From positions 372,001 to 436,000 of the forward strand of contig NZ_JAGSOA010000002.1 in the NCBI RefSeq assembly GCF_019754935.1: a DNA stretch of 64,000 nucleotides, given 5' to 3'. The stretch comes from Corynebacterium parakroppenstedtii (GTDB taxonomy: Bacteria > Actinomycetota > Actinomycetes > Mycobacteriales > Mycobacteriaceae). Below the pieces are notes generated by a model. That model saw only the letters and a list, made by a program, of their open reading frames with translations, made no database searches and was not told where the DNA came from. Below, one piece after another: positions 56,708 through 64,000 of the stretch. The first letter of the stretch is position 1; every line of letters starts with the position of its first letter. Position numbers and translations under genes: made by a program.

Positions 56708-58897
56708 TTAGAACAAGTAGTGCAGTTGAGCTAAGGGAAGCTTGTTAGCGGGCGCGATGGTGAGCGGTTCACCGTCGGCCCGAACCTCGTAAGTATCGGG
56801 GTCCACGGTGATTTCCGGTAGCTCACAGTTCCTCACCATGTCCTTCTTTCCAATGTGTCGACAACCGTGAACGGGCAAAACAGTGCTGGTGAGGCCCAAC
56901 TTGTCGGGCACACCGTCGTTAATAGCTTCGGAAGACATGAACGTGATCCGGCTGTGGGGAAGCGCATGACCGCGATTGCCAAACATGGGTCGGTACACGA
57001 CTGGCTCCGGGGTAGGGAGAGAGGCATTGGGGTCGCCCATCAGGGACCAGCAAATGTGACCGCTGCGAATCACGAGCTGCGGTTTTGCAGCAACCGACGA
57101 CACCGGCCACAGAACAATATCGGCGAATTTTCCGACTTCCAATGACCCGATGTAGTCGTTGACCCCGGCGGCGATCGCGGGATTGCACGTCACTTTAGCG
57201 ACGTAGCGAAGGATGCGATGGTTGTCATTGCGTGACGTGGACTCTGTGTCCGTGGAGTCTGTTGACTCAGTTGACGCCGAGTGCTCAGGGGTTGGTTGGC
57301 AGTCCTCGAGGAGAGGACCGAGCTCTGCTTTGCAATGGTGTGCAGTTTGAAAAGCACGGGTCCAGGTCTCCCCAACACGGCCCATCGCTTGTGAATCCGA
57401 ACTGAAAATTGAAATGATCCCTCTATCGTGAAGAACCGTTTCAGCAGCGATAGTTTCGGGTCTGACGCGGGATTCCGCGAAAGATACGTCCTCCGGAATG
57501 TCATGAGACAGATGGTGACAAACCATCACCATGTCGAGGAGCTCTTCGGCACTATTGACCGTGTAGGGGAGAGTGGGGTTCGTTGACGCGGGGAGCACCG
57601 AAGGCATTCCCGTCACACGGAGGATATCGGGTGCATGACCCCCACCAGCGCCTTCGGAGTGGAAGGTGTGAATGGTTCGGTCCCCGATGGCATCGCGAGT
57701 GTCTTCGAAGAATCCGCTTTCGTTTAGCGTGTCAGTATGGATGGCAAGCTGAACATCGTGCTTGTCGCAGACCTTGAGAGCGTTATCAATCACGGCTGGT
57801 GTTGCTCCCCAGTCTTCATGAATCTTTAATCCTGCGGCCCCAGCTGCAATTTGCGACTCTAAAGCTTCGGGAAGCGAGCCCGATCCTTTGCCAAGCACTC
57901 CGATATTGACCGGCATATCGTCGGCAGCTCGCAGCATCATGCCGATGGAACTTTCTCCCGGCGTGCAGGTAGTCCCTTTTGTTCCTTCGGCAGGACCGGT
58001 TCCGCCGCCGAAAAACGTCGTAATTCCGTTTGATAATCCTTCTTCGGCTTGTTGAGGAGAAATAAAATGGATATGCGAATCAATCCCGCCGGCAGTCACA
58101 ATTCGGTGTTCGCTTGCGATAACTTCAGTATTGGGCCCAATGATTAGCTGAGGGTCAACGCCATCCTGGGTATGCGGGTTCCCCGCCTTGCCAATTCCGA
58201 CAATTCGCCCATCGTTAATCCCGATATCGGCCTTAATGATCCCCGTCATCGCATCAACGATGAGCGCACTCGTAATAACAGTGTCAACGGATTCCGCATC
58301 AGAAGCTTGAGTGTCCTGCGCCATCCCATCTCGAATGGCTTTGCCGCCGCCATAGACCGATTCGTCCCCATACGATCGCGAATTAGCATCATCAGTTAAT
58401 TCGATAACGAGGTTGGTGTCGGCAAGCTGAATGCGATCGCCCGTCGTCGGGCCATAAATGGAACCATATTCCGCTTTGGAAATAGAGTACGGACCCCGGT
58501 CGGCGGGCAACTCGTCGTCAGGTACAGATTCTGTTTTAAAACCGCGCTCCTGTGCGCGCTGGAAACCCTGCTCACGAATGGCAGGATCGTCGAGGTCACC
58601 TTCCACCAAAGCACTAAAGCCATGCAGGATTCTGCGCCCACCAAAATCAACTAATTGAACTTCTTTCGAATCGCCGGGTTCGAATCGGACAGCTAATCCC
58701 GCTGGAATATTGAGGTGCATACCCCATGCCCGATGACGATCGAAGAGTAATTCGCGATTGGCTTCGAAGAAATGGAAATGGCTTCCCACTTGTACGGCCC
58801 GGTCCCCGGTATTGGTGACTCGTAGCGTGAGTGTCCTTTTACCCGGGTTAATAGTGATTGTTCCGTCGTCGTAGATATATCTATTTGCAGTGCTCAT
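56708..58897 (-). CDS. ureBC: Fused urease beta-alpha subunit (UreB-UreC)
   Basis: One frame of 729 codons carries both subunits. Residues 1-125 are Ure[21 protein letters not shown] and RLNIPAG-like [17 protein letters not shown] linker of about 15 residues joins UreC at [20 protein letters not shown] (about 137). UreC keeps the active-site set: HIHFISPQQ, the carbamylated Lys in GLKIHEDWG (Lys358), IHTDTLNE, the catalytic His in MVCHHL (about 461) and [13 protein letters not shown] Ser/Thr/Asp insert lies near 550-570. No ATG or GTG is available at the junction. UreA is separate (60146-60451), so the architecture is UreA plus UreBC. GAGGAC lies 5 nt before the ATG. Confidence 0.95.
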   Translation of the reverse strand: MSTANRYIYDDGTITINPGKRTLTLRVTNTGDRAVQVGSHFHFFEANRELLFDRHRAWGMHLNIPAGLAVRFEPGDSKEVQLVDFGGRRILHGFSALVEGDLDDPAIREQGFQRAQERGFKTESVPDDELPADRGPYSISKAEYGSIYGPTTGDRIQLADTNLVIELTDDANSRSYGDESVYGGGKAIRDGMAQDTQASDAESVDTVITSALIVDAMTGIIKADIGINDGRIVGIGKAGNPHTQDGVDPQLIIGPNTEVIASEHRIVTAGGIDSHIHFISPQQAEEGLSNGITTFFGGGTGPAEGTKGTTCTPGESSIGMMLRAADDMPVNIGVLGKGSGSLPEALESQIAAGAAGLKIHEDWGATPAVIDNALKVCDKHDVQLAIHTDTLNESGFFEDTRDAIGDRTIHTFHSEGAGGGHAPDILRVTGMPSVLPASTNPTLPYTVNSAEELLDMVMVCHHLSHDIPEDVSFAESRVRPETIAAETVLHDRGIISIFSSDSQAMGRVGETWTRAFQTAHHCKAELGPLLEDCQPTPEHSASTESTDSTDTESTSRNDNHRILRYVAKVTCNPAIAAGVNDYIGSLEVGKFADIVLWPVSSVAAKPQLVIRSGHICWSLMGDPNASLPTPEPVVYRPMFGNRGHALPHSRITFMSSEAINDGVPDKLGLTSTVLPVHGCRHIGKKDMVRNCELPEITVDPDTYEVRADGEPLTIAPANKLPLAQLHYLF

Positions 58898-58930
58898 GAT
58901 GTCCTCGTGATTGCGTGGCGATTTATTGTT

Positions 58931-60127
58931 CTAACAGCCCTGAGACGAACCCGTTTCGTGTTCGTGAAGGTAGTTGTGTGAGTGGCCGTGAGAATGGGTA
59001 TGCCCGACATGATGGTGGTGGGCATGCCCATGGGAATGCGTATGCGAGTGCGTATGGGGGTGAGGGTGGTGGTGTGAATGAATGTGGGAGTGGGGATGTA
59101 TGTGTGAGTGAGCATGCCCATCCTCGGAGTCATCCTCATCATGGGCATGACTATGCGCGAAGCCCGAGTCATGATCAGCCCACAGTGCCTCTTCCAATCC
59201 CACGACGGGGAAGAACTGGCCACCGTGGCGTGATGACGGATCGTCAGAGGATTGATTGCCATCAATGCCATGAGCTGCATCGTTCTCCGCCGAGGAATTG
59301 AATACGTCGGCAGCAGCCTCACGAGCACGAACAACATTTGTCTCAATCAGCACAGCGAGTGCCGACGGCGACCATAACGCGACCTCGTGATAGCTTCGTC
59401 CATCGGTTTGATAACCGCCCTTATTCGGCGGCAGAAGGTCTGCTCTAAGAACGACGATTCGCTCCACGCCGGACTCGTTCGCCTGGTTGCCCATCTGGTC
59501 CTCGAAGAGAATCTCAGCACGGTGAATAGCCTCCGGAAGGCCCGGAGCCGCTCCATCAAAGGCCACAGAAGTCTCAGAATTGCTGTACTGCCATGCTAAC
59601 CGGGCATCACGAAACAGATCGGCGTCGAAAAAAGGATCTAAAGCTACTGATACGACGACGTACGAATGTGCTGGATGGGAGCGCATGTTTGCACGTAGAG
59701 CCGATACGCGTGTCGTTGAGTTCCCGATCGGATCAGAAATAATTACTCGCGCTGAAGGCCGGCTGCGTTTCCACCATTGGATCGCTTGCGCTAGTGCTGT
59801 AATGCTGTGGAGGTCTCGTCCCGCAGTCATAGGGATGATGACAGTGGGAGGCTGATTATCAGGTGAGGTCGACGGTGAATGGCCATCGTCGCTTGAAAGA
59901 TTCTCGTGATGCCCGGCGGTGAGGGCTCGTGCTACTTCACTTGTTGAATGAGTGAGAACGATCGGCTCGAGATTATGACCGCCTGGCATAGAGTCACGGG
60001 CCGCTGAGCCCGTTCCAGCTGTGTCAATTTCGGCTACATCGACTAGACGGAACTGATGGAGTCGGCTGGCTACTTCGCGAATGAGCTCGTCATTGTGGGC
60101 TTCGGCGCCACAAAAAAGAATAATCAT
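58931..60127 (-). CDS. CbiX-like protein with histidine-rich C-terminal tail in the urease operon
   Basis: The 398-aa product has two domains resembling CbiX/SirB chelatases: residues 1-165 (MIILFCGAEAHNDELIREVA, TVIIPMTAGRDLHSITALAQAI) and 170-310 (YVVVSVALDPFFDADLFRDARL, ERIVVLRADLLPP). Key chelatase histidines are not clearly conserved. From about residue 325 the protein is nearly all His alternating with Ser, Gly, Pro and Thr (about 30 His in 74 residues), ending HEHETGSSQGC. Such tails bind nickel or cobalt. It lies between ureA and ureBC on the same strand, in an operon that lacks ureE. Nickel storage or delivery is therefore inferred; the chelatase fold is a tentative call. Confidence 0.75.
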   Translation of the reverse strand: MIILFCGAEAHNDELIREVASRLHQFRLVDVAEIDTAGTGSAARDSMPGGHNLEPIVLTHSTSEVARALTAGHHENLSSDDGHSPSTSPDNQPPTVIIPMTAGRDLHSITALAQAIQWWKRSRPSARVIISDPIGNSTTRVSALRANMRSHPAHSYVVVSVALDPFFDADLFRDARLAWQYSNSETSVAFDGAAPGLPEAIHRAEILFEDQMGNQANESGVERIVVLRADLLPPNKGGYQTDGRSYHEVALWSPSALAVLIETNVVRAREAAADVFNSSAENDAAHGIDGNQSSDDPSSRHGGQFFPVVGLEEALWADHDSGFAHSHAHDEDDSEDGHAHSHIHPHSHIHSHHHPHPHTHSHTHSHGHAHHHHVGHTHSHGHSHNYLHEHETGSSQGC

Positions 60128-60145
60128 CGGTAGTTCCCGGCGCGT

Positions 60146-60451
60146 CTAGTGGCGGATGGGGTCGTGGACGGAGACGAGTTTTGTTCCGTCGGGAAAAGTC
60201 GCTTCTACCTGGACCAGCGAGACCATGTCTGGGACTTCGTCCAGCACCTCGTCGGCAGTGAGGACCGTCGTCCCGATGTGCATTGCTTCGGCCACGCTCT
60301 TCCCATCGCGTGCTGCTTCTATGACGGCGTCGGAAATTAGAGCAATCGCTTCGGGGTGGTTGAGTTTGACACCCCGTTCCCGTCGGCGTTGAGCCACTTG
60401 AGCTGCAAGAAATACTAATAATTTATCTGTCTCACGAGGAGAGAGATTCAT
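60146..60451 (-). CDS. ureA: Urease gamma subunit
   Basis: This is the small structural subunit of urease. It begins [40 protein letters not shown] and continues with EGARDG-like [40 protein letters not shown], all standard UreA. The length (101 aa) is normal. GGAG lies about 8 nt before the ATG. It is the first gene of the operon and is followed after 18 bp by the His-rich protein gene rather than ureB, an uncommon order. Confidence 0.97.
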   Translation of the reverse strand: MNLSPRETDKLLVFLAAQVAQRRRERGVKLNHPEAIALISDAVIEAARDGKSVAEAMHIGTTVLTADEVLDEVPDMVSLVQVEATFPDGTKLVSVHDPIRH

Positions 60452-60511
60452 TGATATGGCTCCTTACGCGCGCAACAAAGCTCCGGGTGTGATGTGTACA
60501 ACCCTGGCTCG

Positions 60512-60544
60512 ACATGATGGTCGCCACTCACGTTGCCATCATGT
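60512..60544. promoter_or_regulatory. Perfect 9-bp inverted repeat upstream of ureA (candidate operator)
   Basis: ACATGATGG (60512-60520) and CCATCATGT (60536-60544) are separated by 15 bp. The dyad lies 61-93 bp upstream of the ureA start. Its wide-spaced geometry recalls NikR-type operators, and no U-run follows, so a terminator is less likely. No AmtR-like CTAT-N6-ATAG site was seen here. Confidence 0.5.
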
Positions 60545-60586
60545 GAAGAATGAATCGTTGGTTTTATGTTGCGAGTATGTAAATCT

Positions 60587-61924
60587 TTACCGAAGAGCCG
60601 GATTGTATTTCAGCGAATTACGGCGGTACGTCAATTCGCCCGCGATAAGAACTGAATCAGCCAGTCGACCTTCCTCGCGCAATTGGCTAAGCCTTTTCGA
60701 CATGCGCTGCCGGATATTTTCCGGCGAAATAGTGTTCAGATATACCTTGGTCGATCCCTCGAAACCGGCAAGGTTTGATGCTCGCCATTTGATCATTACT
60801 CGCCATGGCATGGGGATATCGAGGTCAATTGGTTTGTGGTGCCATTCCTCATTACACGGGACGTCCGAGCCGGTTGCCGCGTGGCATGCGTGAATGAGGT
60901 CGCTCATGTCTCGCATTTCTTCTTCGCTGAGCTTCCACGGTTCACAGGTTGCTGATCGAGAGTAAATTTCGATAGTCGGGTAGCGGTGCCCGAACCCAGC
61001 GAAAGCGATGGCGTGGGTGTTCTCGGCGATGATCAAATTGTGATAGCCGGCATAATCAACGGCCCACTCGTTGTACATATTGGGGTTGGACCGTAGCCGC
61101 GCGATCTCGAGCTCAGCTTGTGCCCCGCGCTCGTCGATAGCGACGAGCTGCTTATGTAAGTGATCGAAACTTGCGCCCGCAGGCTTCAGCCAGTTTTGGA
61201 ACACAGCGACATATCGTGCGTAGCGGTTGCGTGAATAGAGGTCCCGCATTGCGTCAGCAGTGAAGTTGATGAATTGGTAATGCTCTTCCGGCGTTAACGT
61301 GCCGCTGGAGGCGAGTTGGCCGCTCGAGGTGGCGTCGTCAGTGAAGTGCCGACGGGCCACGATGACGTCGTGTCCACCCGCAAAGTAGGCGGGTGCGCGC
61401 TTGAGAAGCTCGGCTTCCGGCGTGTCTTTGATTTCCGATTCAGGTGTTCCCGCGGAGCGTAGACGTGTCGCGATAATGTTCAGCACATGTTGCCTTCCTG
61501 CAGGTTCGCTGAGGTAATCGTTCATGTGGGTTGAGGTTTCCGGATCCATCGCGAACCCGTGGTTTGCGCGCCAATATTCGTATCCGAGAATCTCAAAGAG
61601 GTTGGGAACACGCCTGAACTCGGCGACTGAGTCATTCAGTTGACTCTCTTTTAACCGGTAGAGGGTCGCCCACTTGTTGTTGTCGACGACAACTCGTGCT
61701 TTCTCCGGAGGAGTCTCTCTATATCGTGCGGCACAAAATACACACTCATGGTCGCGATCGTGTGGAGTGACCGGGTGCTCTTCTGGGGTGGGGTGCGAGA
61801 TTGGTCGGTTCCCCCGCCCAGGTACAGTCCACACTTCGGTTCCTGTAAAAGGGTTGACCTGCTTGATGGTTCCATCGGCAAGAGTTGTTAGAGGTGCGAG
61901 AGGCAGGGCGACAGGAGTACTCAC
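60587..61924 (-). CDS. Galactose-1-phosphate uridylyltransferase-like protein (DUF4921 type)
   Basis: This 445-aa protein has the HIT/GalT fold. It carries a possible zinc pair in CVFCAARYRETPP (about residue 61) and an active-site-like motif KPAGASFDHLHKQLVA (about 245), where GalT enzymes have HPH; here it reads HLH. The C-terminal part has NEEWHHKPIDLDIPMPWRVMIKWRASNLAGFEGSTKVYLNTI. I recall such proteins in actinobacteria as DUF4921; the substrate is unknown. The start is GTG at 61924, 8 nt after TAAAGT, without a ribosome-binding site. It is upstream of ureA on the same strand, separated by 135 bp with an inverted repeat. Confidence 0.75.
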   Translation of the reverse strand: MSTPVALPLAPLTTLADGTIKQVNPFTGTEVWTVPGRGNRPISHPTPEEHPVTPHDRDHECVFCAARYRETPPEKARVVVDNNKWATLYRLKESQLNDSVAEFRRVPNLFEILGYEYWRANHGFAMDPETSTHMNDYLSEPAGRQHVLNIIATRLRSAGTPESEIKDTPEAELLKRAPAYFAGGHDVIVARRHFTDDATSSGQLASSGTLTPEEHYQFINFTADAMRDLYSRNRYARYVAVFQNWLKPAGASFDHLHKQLVAIDERGAQAELEIARLRSNPNMYNEWAVDYAGYHNLIIAENTHAIAFAGFGHRYPTIEIYSRSATCEPWKLSEEEMRDMSDLIHACHAATGSDVPCNEEWHHKPIDLDIPMPWRVMIKWRASNLAGFEGSTKVYLNTISPENIRQRMSKRLSQLREEGRLADSVLIAGELTYRRNSLKYNPALR

Positions 61925-61932
61925 GAGCGAAA

Positions 61933-61938
61933 ACTTTA
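61933..61938 (-). promoter_or_regulatory. -10 element of leaderless GalT-like gene (candidate)
   Basis: TAAAGT on the minus strand, 8 nt before the GTG at 61924. Confidence 0.35.
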
Positions 61939-62148
61939 GCGGGTGGATGACATGATCGCGACCTTGGTTCCCGACGACATGACGGAGCCGTTTCGGCGCT
62001 CACGCGTGCGTCGGTGTTTAACTCGCGCTTATGTCGGTGTTAAATGAGCACGGTTGCTAAAACATTATTGGACCGTGTTGGTCATTTCTTGTTTTGTCGG
62101 AAAAAAGAAGAAAAGACAACGGCTATAGACATTAAAGGGCGATGAATA

Positions 62149-63471
62149 GTGGATACTGAAGGTCAGCAGCTTATTCCCCACGAGCGTGACCCCCGCATGG
62201 GGATCGATGCGGATGCTGTGTTACGCGTGGGGGAGATCTTGCTCTCTGCTGGGACCGACGTATATCGAGTTATTCGGGCGATGAAACGCACGGCCCGGTC
62301 CTTGGGCTTCGATCGGTTCGACGCGTCGATCACGATGTCGAGTATCCGCTTTACCGGGCGCAGAGGGAATAACTTCCGAACGGAAATCAGTACTTTAGAG
62401 AAGTACGGCGTCGATTCTTCTCTTATTGAAGCTGTCGAAGATCTGACTCACCATCTTCCCTCTGAAATTACCGCAGAGTGGGTCCACGAAAAGCTCGATA
62501 AAATAGAAAACAATCGACGAACCAGGTGGAATCGGGTTGCACTTGCCTGTGCTGCGGCGGTGGCATGTTCGGCGTTCGCAATTTTAAATCGGTTTAGTTT
62601 TGATTCGGCTGTAGCAGTTGCTATTAGCGCCTTATTTGGTCAAACCGTAAGGATGTATTTTGCGCGTAAGCATTTCAATCAATTAGGGACGACAGCGGTT
62701 TCCGGAATAGTGGCCTGTCTGGTGTATTTCGGTTTGAGTCAGCTCTTCTTCGTGACTCCCTGGGGGCGGTCGGAGCAGACGCTGGGCCAGGGCTATGTGG
62801 CGGCTATGTTGTTCTTGATTCCCGGTTTTCCGCTGTTTACTGCTTTGGTTGACCTGGCCAGATTAGATATTGCCGCGGGGTGGGAGCGTTTTGTTTACGC
62901 TTTTGAGATCATTGTCTCAGCAACCATGGCGGCGTGGATTGTCTCCGCATGCACGGGGCTTGAGCCGTCAGTGCCGGCTCAAAGTGGGACGACCGAGTGG
63001 TCATGGCTTATCGTTGCCGGAATAGCCAGTATTTGTGGTGTTGCCGGTTTCGCCATGCTTTTCAATTCATCACGACGAATGATTGCTATTGCAGCGGTAG
63101 TGGGTGCGATTGCGAACGTCGTTAAATTTACCTGTTTATTCATAGGGATTCCGACGCAGGTTGCGGGATTAATTGGGGGACTGTGCGTCGGATTAATAGC
63201 TAATCTAATTCGTGATCGCTCGTATATTCCACGTATCACGGTGACGATACCGGCAGTCGTCATCATGATTCCAGGGACGGAAATGTTCCGAGGAATTTAT
63301 TACCTTAATGACGGCAATATTAACGACGCGCTCACTCACACGGTGACAGCATCGTTGCAGGTTTTTGCCATTGCGGCGGGTCTGGTTATTGCGCGGCTCG
63401 CTGCCGATGACTCTTGGGCTCGGCATCGGTATATCGATTTTGCGCGTCGTCCCGATCATTCGGCTGATTAA
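62149..63471 (+). CDS. thrE: Threonine/serine exporter family protein
   Basis: This membrane protein belongs to the ThrE family first described in C. glutamicum. A soluble N-terminal ThrE domain (DUF1212, about residues 20-135) contains VGEILLSAGTDVYRVIRAMKRTARSLG. About ten hydrophobic segments follow, from LACAAAVACSAFAIL near 130 to LQVFAIAAGLVIARLA near 405, with IPGFPLFTALVDL and VVIMIPGTEMFRGIYYL as conserved intramembrane motifs. The length is 440 aa. The start is GTG at 62149 with AAAGG about 10 nt upstream. The upstream region holds direct repeats of GTCGGTGTT. Confidence 0.85.
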   Translation: MDTEGQQLIPHERDPRMGIDADAVLRVGEILLSAGTDVYRVIRAMKRTARSLGFDRFDASITMSSIRFTGRRGNNFRTEISTLEKYGVDSSLIEAVEDLTHHLPSEITAEWVHEKLDKIENNRRTRWNRVALACAAAVACSAFAILNRFSFDSAVAVAISALFGQTVRMYFARKHFNQLGTTAVSGIVACLVYFGLSQLFFVTPWGRSEQTLGQGYVAAMLFLIPGFPLFTALVDLARLDIAAGWERFVYAFEIIVSATMAAWIVSACTGLEPSVPAQSGTTEWSWLIVAGIASICGVAGFAMLFNSSRRMIAIAAVVGAIANVVKFTCLFIGIPTQVAGLIGGLCVGLIANLIRDRSYIPRITVTIPAVVIMIPGTEMFRGIYYLNDGNINDALTHTVTASLQVFAIAAGLVIARLAADDSWARHRYIDFARRPDHSAD

Positions 63472-63715
63472 AAGGTGCGTAAGCATATCTAAGAGCGAAG
63501 CTACGACGGTTGCGAAAATGCTGGTAGCAGGGGAGGTGGCTACAACCGAATGGGGGATGAGTTGTGGCCGGTAAAAGCCGTGGTAGCGCAAGTTATGGAG
63601 CCGTTGTCACCCGCTACTGTTTAACGAGTTTAGCTGCAGATTCGCTGTGATTTCTGTTTGGCGTTGCTATCATTTTAGAATTAGTCGTCCCTTGGCACGC
63701 CTGGAAGAAGGAAAA

Positions 63716-64000
63716 ATGAAATCTCCGAAGAAGATCGTCGGTTCGCTTGCTTTGGCTGTGTGTACAGCAGTGATGGGAGCTGTGGCATCTACACCAACTG
63801 CTAGCGCTCTTGAACAAGGTGACAAATACGTCGCATTGGGTGACTCGTACGCTTCGGTGGGTTCATTGACCACTCCGGAGCTCACCAAGAACCCGGGGTG
63901 TGTGGCATCCACTGATAACTACGCTCACAAATTGGCTCAGCAACGTGGACTCCAACTGGATGACGCAACATGCGCGTGGGCATTCACGTTCAACTACGAC
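63716..64000 (+). CDS. Secreted SGNH/GDSL hydrolase, N-terminal part (partial)
   Basis: The gene runs off the window after 95 codons. A Sec signal peptide (KSPKKIVGSLALAVCTAVMG) probably ends at ASA before LEQGD. YVALGDSYASVGS then carries the nucleophile Ser of the SGNH family near residue 44, and two Cys (NPGCV and DATCA) fit the disulfide seen in secreted actinobacterial lipases/esterases. AAGGA lies 5 nt before the ATG. The corynebacterial relatives are secreted lipases or esterases; the substrate cannot be inferred from this part. The 244-bp gap upstream holds a TAGAAT hexamer at 63676-63681 but no recognisable gene. Confidence 0.82.
   Translation, partial: MKSPKKIVGSLALAVCTAVMGAVASTPTASALEQGDKYVALGDSYASVGSLTTPELTKNPGCVASTDNYAHKLAQQRGLQLDDATCAWAFTFNYD

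Noticed and set aside
58945..59150. Repetitive GTG/GCATG-rich DNA that looks like a repeat array
   Set aside because: It is simply the coding DNA of the His-rich tail; the repeats are irregular, with no fixed unit or spacers, so no CRISPR or tandem-repeat element is called.

Overview
The window is a gene-dense, moderately GC-rich actinobacterial chromosome segment. Its content and order point to the genus Corynebacterium: ileS, dinB, lspA, rluD, rarD, dnaE, treZ, relS, treY, fda, glgX, bioB, the his cluster, lgt and pyk lie in an order I recall as broadly conserved in corynebacteria. The trp genes sit in the mycobacteria-like position between hisI and lgt, and a complete urease cluster is present. 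A lipophilic or skin Corynebacterium of the C. kroppenstedtii type is my guess; the species cannot be proven from the sequence alone. No tRNA, rRNA, insertion sequence, phage or CRISPR array was seen.

Layout. Positions 1-18000 hold housekeeping genes: the 3' part of ileS, dinB, asparaginase, a lipoprotein next to lspA, rluD, a serine-rich membrane protein, rarD, a PLP enzyme, dnaE, treZ, yigZ and a frameshifted siderophore-binding lipoprotein. Positions 18100-31200 hold small membrane and RNA-binding proteins, an alarmone synthetase, treY, class I aldolase, a DEDDh-BRCT exonuclease, and a tetR-glgX pair. Positions 31200-33300 are a biotin synthase locus with a candidate BioQ operator. Positions 33300-47200 are one long his-trp-lgt array, followed by pyk. 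Positions 48900-54000 carry a frameshifted M20 amidohydrolase, a large Tat-type lipoprotein and an NCS1 permease. Positions 54100-60450 are the urease operon on the minus strand. The window ends with a GalT-like protein, a ThrE-type exporter and the start of a secreted SGNH hydrolase.

How the genes work together. TreY and TreZ convert alpha-glucan chains to trehalose, and GlgX debranches glycogen. The his genes run from hisC to hisI and include a PriA-type isomerase. No trpF is present beside trpC, so PriA probably serves both pathways. The physical link between the two pathways goes further: HisF, HisI and TrpE are fused in a single 937-residue reading frame. The urease operon reads ureA, a CbiX-like protein with a tail of about 30 histidines, a fused ureB-ureC, ureF, ureG and ureD. 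It has no ureE, so the His-rich protein is a good candidate for the missing nickel donor.

Regulatory pattern. About fifteen start codons are preceded, at 6-8 nt, by a TANNNT (-10-like) hexamer and lack a Shine-Dalgarno sequence. This suggests widespread leaderless initiation, and I used it to choose several starts. In two places the stop codon of the upstream gene forms the first half of the -10 of the next gene.
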